From Clostridiaceae bacterium UBA6110 (GTDB lineage: Bacteria; Bacillota; Clostridia; Clostridiales; Clostridiaceae): DNA of 64,000 nt. The notes beneath the pieces are model-generated. The model made no database searches. It was not told where the DNA came from and saw nothing but the letters and a program-made list of their open reading frames with translations. Of the stretch, positions 8,089 to 16,193 are shown piece after piece (the stretch's first letter is position 1; each line of letters starts with the position of its first letter). The translations under genes and the position numbers were made by a program. The DNA is taken from positions 6,155 through 70,154 of the forward strand of contig DIWI01000093.1 of assembly GCA_002428415.1 (NCBI GenBank), in the 5' to 3' direction.

Positions 8089-8580
8089 TCAAATCCCCCT
8101 GTTTTTTCTTTCCTTGGCATATATTTCGTCAAGAAGCACATCAGGCACAAGGCCCCTGATATCTCCGCCAAAATGCACGATCTGCTTTATATTGGATGAA
8201 CTGATGTACGAATTGCATGGCTCTGTCATCAGCAGCACTGTCTCAATATCCTGTGAAAGCTTCTTGTTCGTGTGGGCCATCTGCATCTCGTAGTCGAAAT
8301 CAGCGACTCCCCTAAGTCCCTTGACTATGACATCAGCTCCCTCTACTTCGAGGAAATCCACCAGCAGCCCTTCAAAACTCTTCACTTCAATATTATCATA
8401 ATTGCCGACTACTTTCTGTATCATCGCCAATCTTTCTTCTACTGTGAACATGCACCTCTTGTCGATGTTGTTAAGTACTGCGACAATCACTCTGTCAAAG
8501 ACCCTTGCGGATCTAAGCATGATGTCAAGGTGACCGTTTGTTACGGGATCGAAGCTGCCTGGGTATACGGCTGTTATCAT
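8089..8580 (-). CDS. coaD: Phosphopantetheine adenylyltransferase
   Basis: CoaD adds AMP to 4'-phosphopantetheine, the fourth step of coenzyme A synthesis. The 163-residue length is typical. The nucleotidyltransferase motif PGSFDPVTNGH (residues 7-17) and the later ISSSNIKQI are present. Its ATG overlaps the rsmD stop as ATGA, so the two are translationally coupled. CoaBC, two steps earlier in the same pathway, is encoded at 27.1-28.3 kb. Confidence 0.98.
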   Translation of the reverse strand: MITAVYPGSFDPVTNGHLDIMLRSARVFDRVIVAVLNNIDKRCMFTVEERLAMIQKVVGNYDNIEVKSFEGLLVDFLEVEGADVIVKGLRGVADFDYEMQMAHTNKKLSQDIETVLLMTEPCNSYISSSNIKQIVHFGGDIRGLVPDVLLDEIYAKERKNRGI

Positions 8581-9170
8581 ACATGCTCCTTTCGATGCTG
8601 GTAGAAGGCAAGAACGGTCTTACCGTACTTTCTCCTGTCCACTAATTCGAGACTTACTTCCGGTTCGAATATTTCTTCAGATATGTCATATTTGGATACT
8701 ATCACTCCCTGACTTGAAAGAAGCCCAAGCTCCTCAATCAGCAGGACTGATGTTTTCACCATATTGTTCAGATACGGAGGGTCCACAAATATTATATCAA
8801 AAACATCGCCCTTATACCCTGCTTTTTTACAATATTCATATGAATCTGAGAGAATCGGGGTAGATTTTCCTGAAAACCCAAGATTCTCTATGTTTTTTGT
8901 AAGTATTTCATAGGTTTCCCTGGACTTTTCGACCATTACAGCACTGCCGGCACCTCTGCTTATGCTTTCCAGGCCAAGGCTTCCCGTACCGGAAAACATG
9001 TCAAGCACCCTTGCATCCTGTATTTTCCCGCTGATGATGCTGAACATCGATTCCTTGACCCTGTCCAGTGTCGGTCTCGTGGCATTGATGTCGCCCTTCT
9101 CTGTAACTCTTCCCTGATTGAGCGGTGACAGAAGCTTTCTGCCCTTCGCGCTTCCTGCTATTATCCTCAT
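8577..9170 (-). CDS. rsmD: 16S rRNA (guanine966-N2)-methyltransferase
   Basis: RsmD methylates G966 in the small ribosomal subunit using S-adenosylmethionine. The N-terminus MRIIAGSAKGRKL, the SAM-binding VLDMFSGTGSLGLE region and the catalytic FVDPPY motif are all visible. At 197 residues it is slightly long but normal. It lies between recG (13 bases upstream) and coaD (4-base overlap), a common bacterial order. Confidence 0.97.
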   Translation of the reverse strand: MRIIAGSAKGRKLLSPLNQGRVTEKGDINATRPTLDRVKESMFSIISGKIQDARVLDMFSGTGSLGLESISRGAGSAVMVEKSRETYEILTKNIENLGFSGKSTPILSDSYEYCKKAGYKGDVFDIIFVDPPYLNNMVKTSVLLIEELGLLSSQGVIVSKYDISEEIFEPEVSLELVDRRKYGKTVLAFYQHRKEHV

Positions 9171-9182
9171 TTATTCCTCCTG

Positions 9183-11204
9183 TCAGTTAAGGCATATGAA
9201 TTCCATGGAATCCTCGAGCATCCGTGTGAATTCAGCTTTAACCCTACTGTATTCATCGGTCTCCTCATGGAAGACCCTGGCAGCAAATTTGCCTGCCCTT
9301 GTGAAAATGGAGTAGTCCCTCGCAAGGTCGGAAATTGACAGCCCTGACCCACCGGACTGGCTTACTCCAAAAAGCTGGCCGGTTCCACGCTGCTTCATGT
9401 CCTCTTCAGCAATAAAGAAGCCGTCATTGCTTTTTGCAAGAGTCTCCAGCCTTGTCCTTGTCTCTTCGGAGCTCATCTTTGAAACCATAAGACACCAGGA
9501 CTGGTGCGCGCCTCTTCCGACCCTTCCCCTCAGCTGATGCAGCTGGGCAAGTCCGAACCTTTCTGCGTTCTCAATGAGCATTACTGTGGCGTTGCTGACA
9601 TTTACCCCGACTTCTATGACAGTGGTGGATACAAGCGCCTTAAGCTCTCCATCCTTGAATGCTCTCATGGCCTTGTCCTTGTCCGCACCCTTCATTCTGC
9701 CATGAAGCATGCCCATTGGTATGCCCTTCATAAGTCCTTCAGACAGCTCGGTGAAAAGACCATCAACAGAGCTTGCTTCAAGCTCTGAATCCTCTCCTAT
9801 GAGTGGTGTCACGATATAAGCCTGCCTGCCATTTCTTATCTCCTCGATCACCTTGCTGTAGCACTGCATCCTTTTCTCTTCAGAAAAAAGCATTGTCCTT
9901 ATGTTCTTTCGTCCCGGAGGAAGCTCGTCAATCGTTGACACATCCAGGTCCGAATAAAGAGCCAGGGCCATGGTCCTTGGAATCGGAGTTGCAGACATCA
10001 CAAGCACGTCGATCTCCTGGCCTTTTCCTATGAGCTTTGCTCGCTGGTTAACTCCGAACCTGTGCTGCTCATCGGTAACTGCAAGGCCAAGCTTAGGCAT
10101 TGAGACACTTTCCTCAAGCAGCGCATGGGTTCCGATTATTATCATTGGTATCCCATCTGCAAGGTCTTTCTTTATCCTGTCAGCTTCCTTCTTTTTCGTT
10201 GAACCGGTAAGGACCTCGATCCTTGTTCCGAATCTTGAAAGCAGGGATTCCGCTTCCTCCTTGTGCTGGGTTGCGAGTATCTCGGTGGGTACCATAAGCG
10301 CACCCTGGTATCCGTTCTCGACTACGTTGAAAAGAGCAGTAAGGGCAACTATGGTCTTGCCTGAGCCTACATCGCCCTGAAGAAGCCTGTTCATCGGATA
10401 AGGTCTCTTCTCATCAAGAAGGATTTCACGTATACACCTCGATTGTGCCCTAGTCAGTTCATACGGCATGCTTTCCTTGAATTCGGCAAGCCGTCCGCTC
10501 ATCTTGAACGCGATGCCGTTTGCCGCATCCTTCCTTCGGTTCCTGGCAATCATGATCTTCAGCGAATATGAGAACATCTCCTGGAACCTGAGCCTTTCGA
10601 GGGCTTCATAGAGGTCCTTGTCATTACCCGGGAAGTGGACAGCTCTTACAGCCTTGTCCAGGTCCATCAGGTTCTCTTCAATGAGAATATCCCCTGGAAG
10701 GTTTTCGTTGATTATAACGGAATCAAGCACCTGCCTGAGCAGCTTCCTTATAAGGTTTCCTGTGACGCCCTCCTTCTGCGGATATATTGGAGTAATATCC
10801 ACATATTCCCTGACTGAGGAGGGATTCACAACTTCAAGCCCTTTTCCCTTCCTTACGAATTTACCTGCCAAATTGTAGGTATCGCCCGCACTATAGTTTC
10901 CGGAAATATAAGGCATGTTGAACCAGGTTGCCCTGATATCACCGAATTCAGAGCTGAATGAAGCACTCACCATGGCAAGTCCCTTCCTCAGCTTCACTGG
11001 CCTGCCGATTTTTACCAGATGGGCTTCGACCACTGACTTATCCTGTCCGTTGAACACCGATTCGCATGCATCAAAAAGTTTTTCATAACCTCTCGGAAAA
11101 TACAGAAGCAGGTCAAGTATTGTCCTGATTCCCATTTCTTCAAGCTTTTCAGCAGTTTTTTCACCGACGCCCTTAAGCGTGATCACCGAGTCATGAACTT
11201 CCAT
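9183..11204 (-). CDS. recG: ATP-dependent DNA helicase RecG
   Basis: RecG remodels stalled replication forks and recombination junctions. The 673-residue protein has the N-terminal wedge (OB-fold) region, the Walker A motif GDVGSGKT, the DEQHRFG box, SATPIPRT, and the C-terminal RGRVGRG motif. The start used is MEVHDSV: the upstream in-frame ATG lies inside the GGAGGA ribosome site. It follows fakA after a gap holding two tandem hairpins and leads into rsmD. Confidence 0.98.
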   Translation of the reverse strand: MEVHDSVITLKGVGEKTAEKLEEMGIRTILDLLLYFPRGYEKLFDACESVFNGQDKSVVEAHLVKIGRPVKLRKGLAMVSASFSSEFGDIRATWFNMPYISGNYSAGDTYNLAGKFVRKGKGLEVVNPSSVREYVDITPIYPQKEGVTGNLIRKLLRQVLDSVIINENLPGDILIEENLMDLDKAVRAVHFPGNDKDLYEALERLRFQEMFSYSLKIMIARNRRKDAANGIAFKMSGRLAEFKESMPYELTRAQSRCIREILLDEKRPYPMNRLLQGDVGSGKTIVALTALFNVVENGYQGALMVPTEILATQHKEEAESLLSRFGTRIEVLTGSTKKKEADRIKKDLADGIPMIIIGTHALLEESVSMPKLGLAVTDEQHRFGVNQRAKLIGKGQEIDVLVMSATPIPRTMALALYSDLDVSTIDELPPGRKNIRTMLFSEEKRMQCYSKVIEEIRNGRQAYIVTPLIGEDSELEASSVDGLFTELSEGLMKGIPMGMLHGRMKGADKDKAMRAFKDGELKALVSTTVIEVGVNVSNATVMLIENAERFGLAQLHQLRGRVGRGAHQSWCLMVSKMSSEETRTRLETLAKSNDGFFIAEEDMKQRGTGQLFGVSQSGGSGLSISDLARDYSIFTRAGKFAARVFHEETDEYSRVKAEFTRMLEDSMEFICLN

Positions 11205-11221
11205 GTTTCCTCCATGCAAAG

Positions 11222-11267
11222 AAGGAAGGCTTCTGCCTTCCTTTGGAAGGAAGGCTTGACCTTCCTT
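11222..11267 (-). promoter_or_regulatory. Tandem self-complementary hairpins between fakA and recG
   Basis: Four arms alternate: AAGGAAGGC (11222-11230), GCCTTCCTT (11235-11243), AAGGAAGGC (11247-11255) and CCTTCCTT (11260-11267). Neighbours 1-2 and 3-4 form perfect 8-9-bp hairpins, but arms 2-3 can instead form a 9-bp hairpin with a 3-base loop. The layout resembles an attenuator. The T-run is poor, so it may be a weak terminator or an mRNA-processing element. Confidence 0.6.
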
Positions 11268-11272
11268 GATAA

Positions 11273-12913
11273 TTACTCTACAGAGATTATGAAGTAGTAG
11301 AGTGGCTGCTTTCCAGCCAGGCTCATCACATCAAGGTCTCCATACTTTTCTTCAAGCTTTTCCATGAACACCTGAACGTCCTCTTCAGCAGCATCGCTGC
11401 CATAGAATATCGTTAGTGCTGAGCTATGCTCGTCAACCATCCTGTCTATCAGGTCTTCAGTTAGCTGGTAAAGATCCCTTTCAACCTCGACAATCTTATT
11501 GTCAAGAAGTCCCAGGTAGTCCCCCTGCTTGATTTCGATTCCATCTATCTCAGTATCCCTCACTGCGTAAGTGACCGAACCTGATTTCACTTCTGAAAGG
11601 CTGCCTGTCATTGACCTGATGTTCGCATCAAGCTCAGATTCAGGATTGAAAGCCGTAAGTGCGGATATACCCTGCGGAATCGTCTTTGTTCCTATGACAT
11701 GGACGTCTTTGTGTGAAATTTCCTTAGCCTGGTTCGCAGCCATGATTATATTCTTGTTGTTCGGCAGAATGAAGATATGTTCTGCATTCAGGCTTTCCAC
11801 AGCCTTCACAATATCCTCTGTCGAAGGGTTCATGGTCTGTCCGCCTTCAATAATCACATCTGCACCAAGGTCAAGGAACGCAGCTTTGAGCCCTTCACCT
11901 ACTGAGACCGAAATAAAGGCATACTTCTTGGCTTCAGCCATCGGAATTTCCTCAGCAGCCATATTTTCGCCATGGCCTACTGTCTCTGGAACATCCTGGA
12001 GGTTCCTGTGCTGTTCCCTCATGTTCTCGATCTTAATCTTGGTGAGCTCGCCCAGCCTGCCAGCCTCTGCAAGCACAAGTCCCGGTTCATCCGTATGGAT
12101 ATGGACCTTTATTATGTCGTCATAGCCGACATACACTATTGAGTCTCCCATGGTTTCAAGATACTCCCTGAAAGCGCCATTGTCAGGCTCAGCCAGTATT
12201 ATGAACTCAGTACAGTATCCGAAGGTTATCTCGGTATGGGTGTCTCTTGCTGCCACGTAGCTTTCTGCAGGAGCAATCTCTTCTGACTTTCTCTCGGTCA
12301 TCTCGCCTGAAAGCGCCTCGTACATTCCCTGGAGTATTATTACAAGACCCATTCCGCCAGAATCCACTACCTTCGCTGCCTTAAGCTGAGGAAGCATTTC
12401 AGGTGTCCTTTCAAGTGTGTCCTTGGAAATCTCAACTATATTCCTCATGAGTTCGGTACAGTCATCCGTGTGAAGCTCCACAGCCTTTTCTCCTACTTCT
12501 CTGATGACTGTCAGGATAGTACCCTCGGTCGGTCTCATGACTGCCCTGTAAGCCGATTTGGAGCCCTCTATGAAGCTCAGCGTCAGCTCGAATGGATTGA
12601 CTTCCTCTTTGCCCTCAAGGCCTTTTGCAATTCCTCTGAATATCTGAGAAAGTATTACTCCTGAATTCCCTCTGGCTCCCATAAGGGCACCCTTTGCAAG
12701 GGTCTTCGATACCTCTCCGATATTTGTGGACTTGTGCCCTTCAACCTCCCTGACTGCCGCCCGGAACGTCATGGACATGTTAGTGCCTGTGTCTCCGTCT
12801 GGTACCGGAAAGACATTGAGAGAATCGACATATGCCTTCTCATCCTCCAGCTTCGCACTGGCGTTCAGTACCATGCTTATGAATTGCTGTCCATTGATCT
12901 TGCTGTATTTCAT
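11273..12913 (-). CDS. fakA: DhaK/DhaL-domain fatty acid kinase FakA-like (YloV)
   Basis: FakA phosphorylates fatty acids bound to a DegV-family FakB partner, giving acyl-phosphate for PlsX/PlsY. The 546-residue protein has an N-terminal DhaL-type ATP domain with the metal motif PDGDTGTNMSMT (about residues 37-48) and GARGNSGVI, a middle region, and a C-terminal DAK1-like domain. The start used is MKYSKING, with GGGAGG upstream; an 11-codon extension covers that site. It follows asp23, as in other Firmicutes. No fakB/degV gene is seen in the window. Confidence 0.93.
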   Translation of the reverse strand: MKYSKINGQQFISMVLNASAKLEDEKAYVDSLNVFPVPDGDTGTNMSMTFRAAVREVEGHKSTNIGEVSKTLAKGALMGARGNSGVILSQIFRGIAKGLEGKEEVNPFELTLSFIEGSKSAYRAVMRPTEGTILTVIREVGEKAVELHTDDCTELMRNIVEISKDTLERTPEMLPQLKAAKVVDSGGMGLVIILQGMYEALSGEMTERKSEEIAPAESYVAARDTHTEITFGYCTEFIILAEPDNGAFREYLETMGDSIVYVGYDDIIKVHIHTDEPGLVLAEAGRLGELTKIKIENMREQHRNLQDVPETVGHGENMAAEEIPMAEAKKYAFISVSVGEGLKAAFLDLGADVIIEGGQTMNPSTEDIVKAVESLNAEHIFILPNNKNIIMAANQAKEISHKDVHVIGTKTIPQGISALTAFNPESELDANIRSMTGSLSEVKSGSVTYAVRDTEIDGIEIKQGDYLGLLDNKIVEVERDLYQLTEDLIDRMVDEHSSALTIFYGSDAAEEDVQVFMEKLEEKYGDLDVMSLAGKQPLYYFIISVE

Positions 12914-12931
12914 CTGAAAATAACCTCCCGT

Positions 12932-12958
12932 AAAAATGGACAACATAGGGAATGTCCA
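12932..12958 (-). terminator. Small hairpin with T-run before fakA
   Basis: A 6-bp stem (TGGACA/TGTCCA) followed by five T lies on the minus strand just before the fakA ribosome site. It may be a weak terminator after asp23 or an attenuator. The rest of the 171-base gap holds no other clear signal. Confidence 0.4.
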
Positions 12959-13084
12959 GCTTTTACAAATCTCTTTATATCAATATGGTTTGTGTCAACC
13001 TTTAGTCCAAGAATCATATTCTTCCATAATAGGACATATTTGAATAGGAATACCCGAAAAATCAGGCTTATTTAAGAATTGGAC

Positions 13085-13432
13085 CTAGAACCTTATGCCC
13101 TCAATATTTACCGTGATGTTAGCTACCTTGAGACCTGTATGGTTCTCTACGTTGTACCTTACCTTCTGTATTATGTTTCCGGCTATTACCGAGATCTTTG
13201 TGCCGTACTCTACTACAACGAAAAGGTCAATGGAAAGCTCATTGTTCTTGTAGTTTATCTTTACGCCCTTGTTCAGGTGCTCTACCTTGATCAGCTCCCA
13301 TAGTCCGTCAGCTGTATTCTTGGAGGCCATGCCCACGACACCATAGCATTCCATAGTGGAAAGACCGACTATCTTGGCGATCACCTCGTCTGAGTAGGTT
13401 ATGTTGCCGTTGCTGTTGGTTAATCCTATCAA
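13085..13432 (-). CDS. Asp23/Gls24 family envelope stress protein (YloU)
   Basis: A 115-residue cytoplasmic protein of the Asp23/Gls24 (DUF322) family, seen through the pattern GNITYSDEVIAKIVGL..ECYGVVGMA and the C-terminal VNIEGIRF. Family members lie near the membrane and take part in envelope stress responses, though the mechanism is unclear. It begins with TTG, preceded by GGAGGGAG. It directly precedes fakA, the standard yloU-yloV pair, and has its own promoter at 13464-13492. Confidence 0.92.
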   Translation of the reverse strand: MIGLTNSNGNITYSDEVIAKIVGLSTMECYGVVGMASKNTADGLWELIKVEHLNKGVKINYKNNELSIDLFVVVEYGTKISVIAGNIIQKVRYNVENHTGLKVANITVNIEGIRF

Positions 13433-13463
13433 TTTACTCCCTCCTTGACTGAATTCATCTTAT

Positions 13464-13492
13464 ATAATATTATATTTTCATTGTAACTTCAA
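13464..13492 (-). promoter_or_regulatory. asp23-fakA promoter
   Basis: TTGAAG (13487-13492) and TATTAT (13464-13469) are 17 bases apart on the minus strand, about 32 bases before the asp23-family start. Confidence 0.65.
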
Positions 13493-13521
13493 GATAAGTT
13501 AATGTACACGAAAATTATGTG

Positions 13522-13551
13522 TTGCATTCAAGTCCACCATTATGTTAAAAT
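13522..13551 (+). promoter_or_regulatory. rpmB promoter
   Basis: TTGCAT (13522-13527) and TAAAAT (13546-13551) are 18 bases apart on the plus strand, about 68 bases before the rpmB start. Confidence 0.6.
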
Positions 13552-13618
13552 GTTATTTGTTCCAATCGGGATATTAGTTTTCGATTTTATAAACTCTCAT
13601 GGAGGAGGTGTAAATCTG

Positions 13619-13810
13619 ATGGCAAGAGTATGCGAAATATGCAACAAGGGTGTCATATCAGGAAAATCTTACTCACACTCACACAGGCAGTCACTTAGAA
13701 AGTGGGCCCCAAATCTACAGAAGGTTAGAGCTATTGTCGACGGAACTCCACAGAGAGTTGTCGTATGTACAAGATGCTTGCGTTCTGGCAAGGTTGAGCG
13801 TGCGATATAA
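13619..13810 (+). CDS. rpmB: 50S ribosomal protein L28
   Basis: This 63-residue ribosomal protein begins MARVCEICNKGVISG and ends with VVVCTRCLRSGKVERAI. The cysteine pairs C5-x2-C8 and C50-x2-C53 make it the zinc-binding form. A GGAGGAGGTG ribosome site sits 9 bases upstream. A longer upstream frame exists but lacks L28 similarity. It is a lone plus-strand gene divergent from asp23, a common Firmicutes arrangement. Confidence 0.98.
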   Translation: MARVCEICNKGVISGKSYSHSHRQSLRKWAPNLQKVRAIVDGTPQRVVVCTRCLRSGKVERAI

Positions 13811-13836
13811 TTAAAGATTGACAGGATAAATCATCC

Positions 13837-13876
13837 GTTAGAAAACCCAGGGATTAAGTTCCCTGGGTTTTCTAAC
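13837..13876. terminator. Bidirectional terminator, rpmB / thiN
   Basis: A perfect 17-bp stem starting GTTAGAAAACCCAGGG with a 6-base loop separates the convergent rpmB and thiN genes. Confidence 0.9.
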
Positions 13877-13887
13877 GTCCGTTTATT

Positions 13888-14520
13888 TCAGTCCCTGGAC
13901 TTCATGACGATCACAATCCCGCTTTTGAAGGAAACCTCCATGGTCTCCCCTACAAACTCGTTCGAGACAGTCCTGGGGTCCCCCATCCTGAGCTTGTAGT
14001 CATAAAGAGGATATCTTGCCCCTTTGATCGTAAAACCTTCCACATCGCCCCTGAAGGCCTGGAATGAGATGAAGTCTCCGAAATCGCGGATGATAGTTCC
14101 CGGTCTGCTTATCAGGCTGATCATGTTGTTGCTGTCAACTATGAAAGCTTCCTTTCCTTCACTGAGAGCTTCTTCAAGAAGTCCCAGGTTTCCCAGGAAG
14201 TGGTCAAGCCTCACTCCGGTGCATCCGAAGAAAAGGTATGAATCAGGGGAATATTCCCTCGCCTTCAGATATGCCGCTTCAGTGTCCGTAAAATCCTTGA
14301 CAGCATCAAACTTCCGGATTTCACACCTGCCCTGGAAAAACTTCAGCGTTTCCTCACTGAGCGAGTCGAAGTCACCGAGAAGCACATCAGGCATTACTCC
14401 AATTTCCTTCAGGAATTCTCCTCCCCGGTCAGCCGCGATTATTATATCACCCGGCTTCAGATATGACATGAAGAGGTCCCTTCCGGGGCTTTTTCCTCCA
14501 GATACTATAAGAGCCTTCAT
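13888..14520 (-). CDS. thiN: Thiamine pyrophosphokinase
   Basis: The enzyme transfers pyrophosphate from ATP to thiamine to give the cofactor thiamine diphosphate. The 210-residue protein has the family motifs AADRGGEFL (near residue 29), LLGDFDS and TDTEAA, with a TGVRLDH stretch. Its ATG overlaps the rpe stop (ATGA). It is last in the priA-...-rsgA-rpe-thiN block, as in Bacillus, and ends at the shared terminator with rpmB. Confidence 0.94.
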   Translation of the reverse strand: MKALIVSGGKSPGRDLFMSYLKPGDIIIAADRGGEFLKEIGVMPDVLLGDFDSLSEETLKFFQGRCEIRKFDAVKDFTDTEAAYLKAREYSPDSYLFFGCTGVRLDHFLGNLGLLEEALSEGKEAFIVDSNNMISLISRPGTIIRDFGDFISFQAFRGDVEGFTIKGARYPLYDYKLRMGDPRTVSNEFVGETMEVSFKSGIVIVMKSRD

Positions 14521-15170
14521 CTGAGGGCTTTCCTCAGCTTCATCACGTTCTCTGATATCTCATTGTTCTTGTAAACTGCCGATCCTGCAACGATGACATC
14601 TGCACCTGCCTCGGCAGCTGCCCTGATGTTGTTCTCGCCAATTCCTCCATCTATCTCGATCATAAGAGAAGGGTTGAGTACGTCTGCCATTTGCCTTAGC
14701 TCCCTCACCTTGTCGAGCGAATATGGGATGAAGGACTGGCCCCCGAACCCTGGATTTACTGACATTATAAGAACAAGGTCAAGATCAGGAAGGACATGCT
14801 TGAGAACCGAAACAGGAGTTGCCGGATTAAGCGTTATGCCAGCCATTACTCCAAGTCCCTTTATCCTCTGTATCGCCCTGTCTATATGCGTCTCCGCTTC
14901 ATAGTGGAAATTTATAAGGTCCGCTCCAGCTTCCGCGAAGGCCTCGAAGAAATTTGATGGCTCCCTGATCATAAGGTGTACATCAAACGTGAGCTTGGTA
15001 AGAGGTCTTATCGCCTTGATAACAGGCAATCCGAAGCTGATGTTGGGGACGAACGAGCCGTCCATGACATCGATATGGATCCAGTCGGCCCCCGATGTCT
15101 CAGTTTCCTCGATGTCGCGTCCCAGGTTGGCAAAGTCTGCAGATAATAATGATGGTGCTATCTTGACCAT
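14517..15170 (-). CDS. rpe: Ribulose-phosphate 3-epimerase
   Basis: Rpe interconverts ribulose-5-phosphate and xylulose-5-phosphate in the pentose phosphate pathway. The 217-residue TIM-barrel protein shows SLLSADFANLG, the metal-binding HIDVMDG and HLMI motifs, MSVNPGFGGQ and EIDGGI. It overlaps the end of rsgA by 13 bases and thiN by 4, so the three are likely translated together. Confidence 0.98.
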   Translation of the reverse strand: MVKIAPSLLSADFANLGRDIEETETSGADWIHIDVMDGSFVPNISFGLPVIKAIRPLTKLTFDVHLMIREPSNFFEAFAEAGADLINFHYEAETHIDRAIQRIKGLGVMAGITLNPATPVSVLKHVLPDLDLVLIMSVNPGFGGQSFIPYSLDKVRELRQMADVLNPSLMIEIDGGIGENNIRAAAEAGADVIVAGSAVYKNNEISENVMKLRKALR

Positions 15171-16027
15171 TTTTTCTTGTTTACCTCCATTAGTTCATTC
15201 AGAAATCTCAGATAATAGTTGTATCTTTTCTCGGAAATTGTCTTGCCTACTGACTCCTTTACACTGCAGCCCGGTTCCTTGTTATGGGAACATCCGGTGA
15301 ACCTGCAGTTACCCTCATGCTCGCGGAATTCAGGGAAATAATCCTTGAGCTCTTCAGTTTCCATCGAAAGCTCGATAGATGAGAACCCCGGTGTATCAAC
15401 AACGAAGCCGTCATTAACTTTTACAAGTTCGCTGTGCCTTGTGGTGTGCTTGCCCCTTTTGAGCCTTTCAGATATGACGCCTGTCTCCATATGCTCCGTC
15501 CCGAGTATACGGTTCAGCATGGTTGATTTGCCGGCTCCCGACGGACCGCAGAACACAGTTATGTTTCCTGTAAGTTCCCTCAGGATAATGTCAAAGTCCC
15601 TGCCTTCCCTGGCACCGATGAAAAGCAACCTGTAGCCGGTACCCATGAAAAGGTCCGTAAGCTCTTCCATCTGACCATGATAGGACAGGTCTATCTTGTT
15701 GAATACAAGCACTGGAGTTATGTTGGACTTTTCGAGCATGACAATGAACTTCATGAGAAGCTCCTCGTTGATATCAGGATTCCTCATGGCTGACACCACA
15801 AAAGCCTGGGTTACATTAGCAACCATCGGCCTTTCAAGCTCAGATGACCTCGGAAGTATATCAGAGATCACATTCGAATCCCTCTCCACCTCGATAACAA
15901 CCTTGTCTCCGACCATCGGTGTCACATTCCTCAGCCTGAATATTCCCTTGGCTTTGCATTCGACTACACCGCCTTCAGTGCTTACGTAGTAGAAGCCGCC
16001 TATTCCCTTTATAATCAATCCTTCCAT
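15158..16027 (-). CDS. rsgA: Ribosome small-subunit GTPase RsgA
   Basis: RsgA (YloQ) is a circularly permuted GTPase that checks late 30S assembly. The 289-residue form shows an N-terminal OB fold, the G4 motif NKIDL, the P-loop GPSGAGKSTM, G3 DTPGF, and the zinc site CRFTGCSHNKEPGC near the C-terminus. The start MEGLIIKGIGGFYYV matches the family N-terminus. The open frame continues upstream through the prkC terminator to 16303, which is not credible as coding. The ribosome site is weak. Confidence 0.95.
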   Translation of the reverse strand: MEGLIIKGIGGFYYVSTEGGVVECKAKGIFRLRNVTPMVGDKVVIEVERDSNVISDILPRSSELERPMVANVTQAFVVSAMRNPDINEELLMKFIVMLEKSNITPVLVFNKIDLSYHGQMEELTDLFMGTGYRLLFIGAREGRDFDIILRELTGNITVFCGPSGAGKSTMLNRILGTEHMETGVISERLKRGKHTTRHSELVKVNDGFVVDTPGFSSIELSMETEELKDYFPEFREHEGNCRFTGCSHNKEPGCSVKESVGKTISEKRYNYYLRFLNELMEVNKKKWSR

Positions 16028-16155
16028 GGCACCGGTCCCGTGATTTATTTGGGCAGGGCCTTCTGGCCTTTCTGCCCCTTCCTTAATTATATCCTTCAAT
16101 CGATCTTTATTCCACAATTTATATGTCATAAGCTTTGCAATGAAGCTTTTACAAA

Positions 16156-16177
16156 ACAAAAAAGCCCCGAAGGGCTT
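16156..16177 (-). terminator. Terminator after prkC
   Basis: The minus strand reads AAGCCC-TTCG-GGGCTT, a C(UUCG)G tetraloop hairpin, followed by six T. It lies in the leader of rsgA, so rsgA needs read-through or its own promoter, which was not identified. Confidence 0.92.
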
Positions 16178-16193
16178 GTTTGAAAAAATGTAT

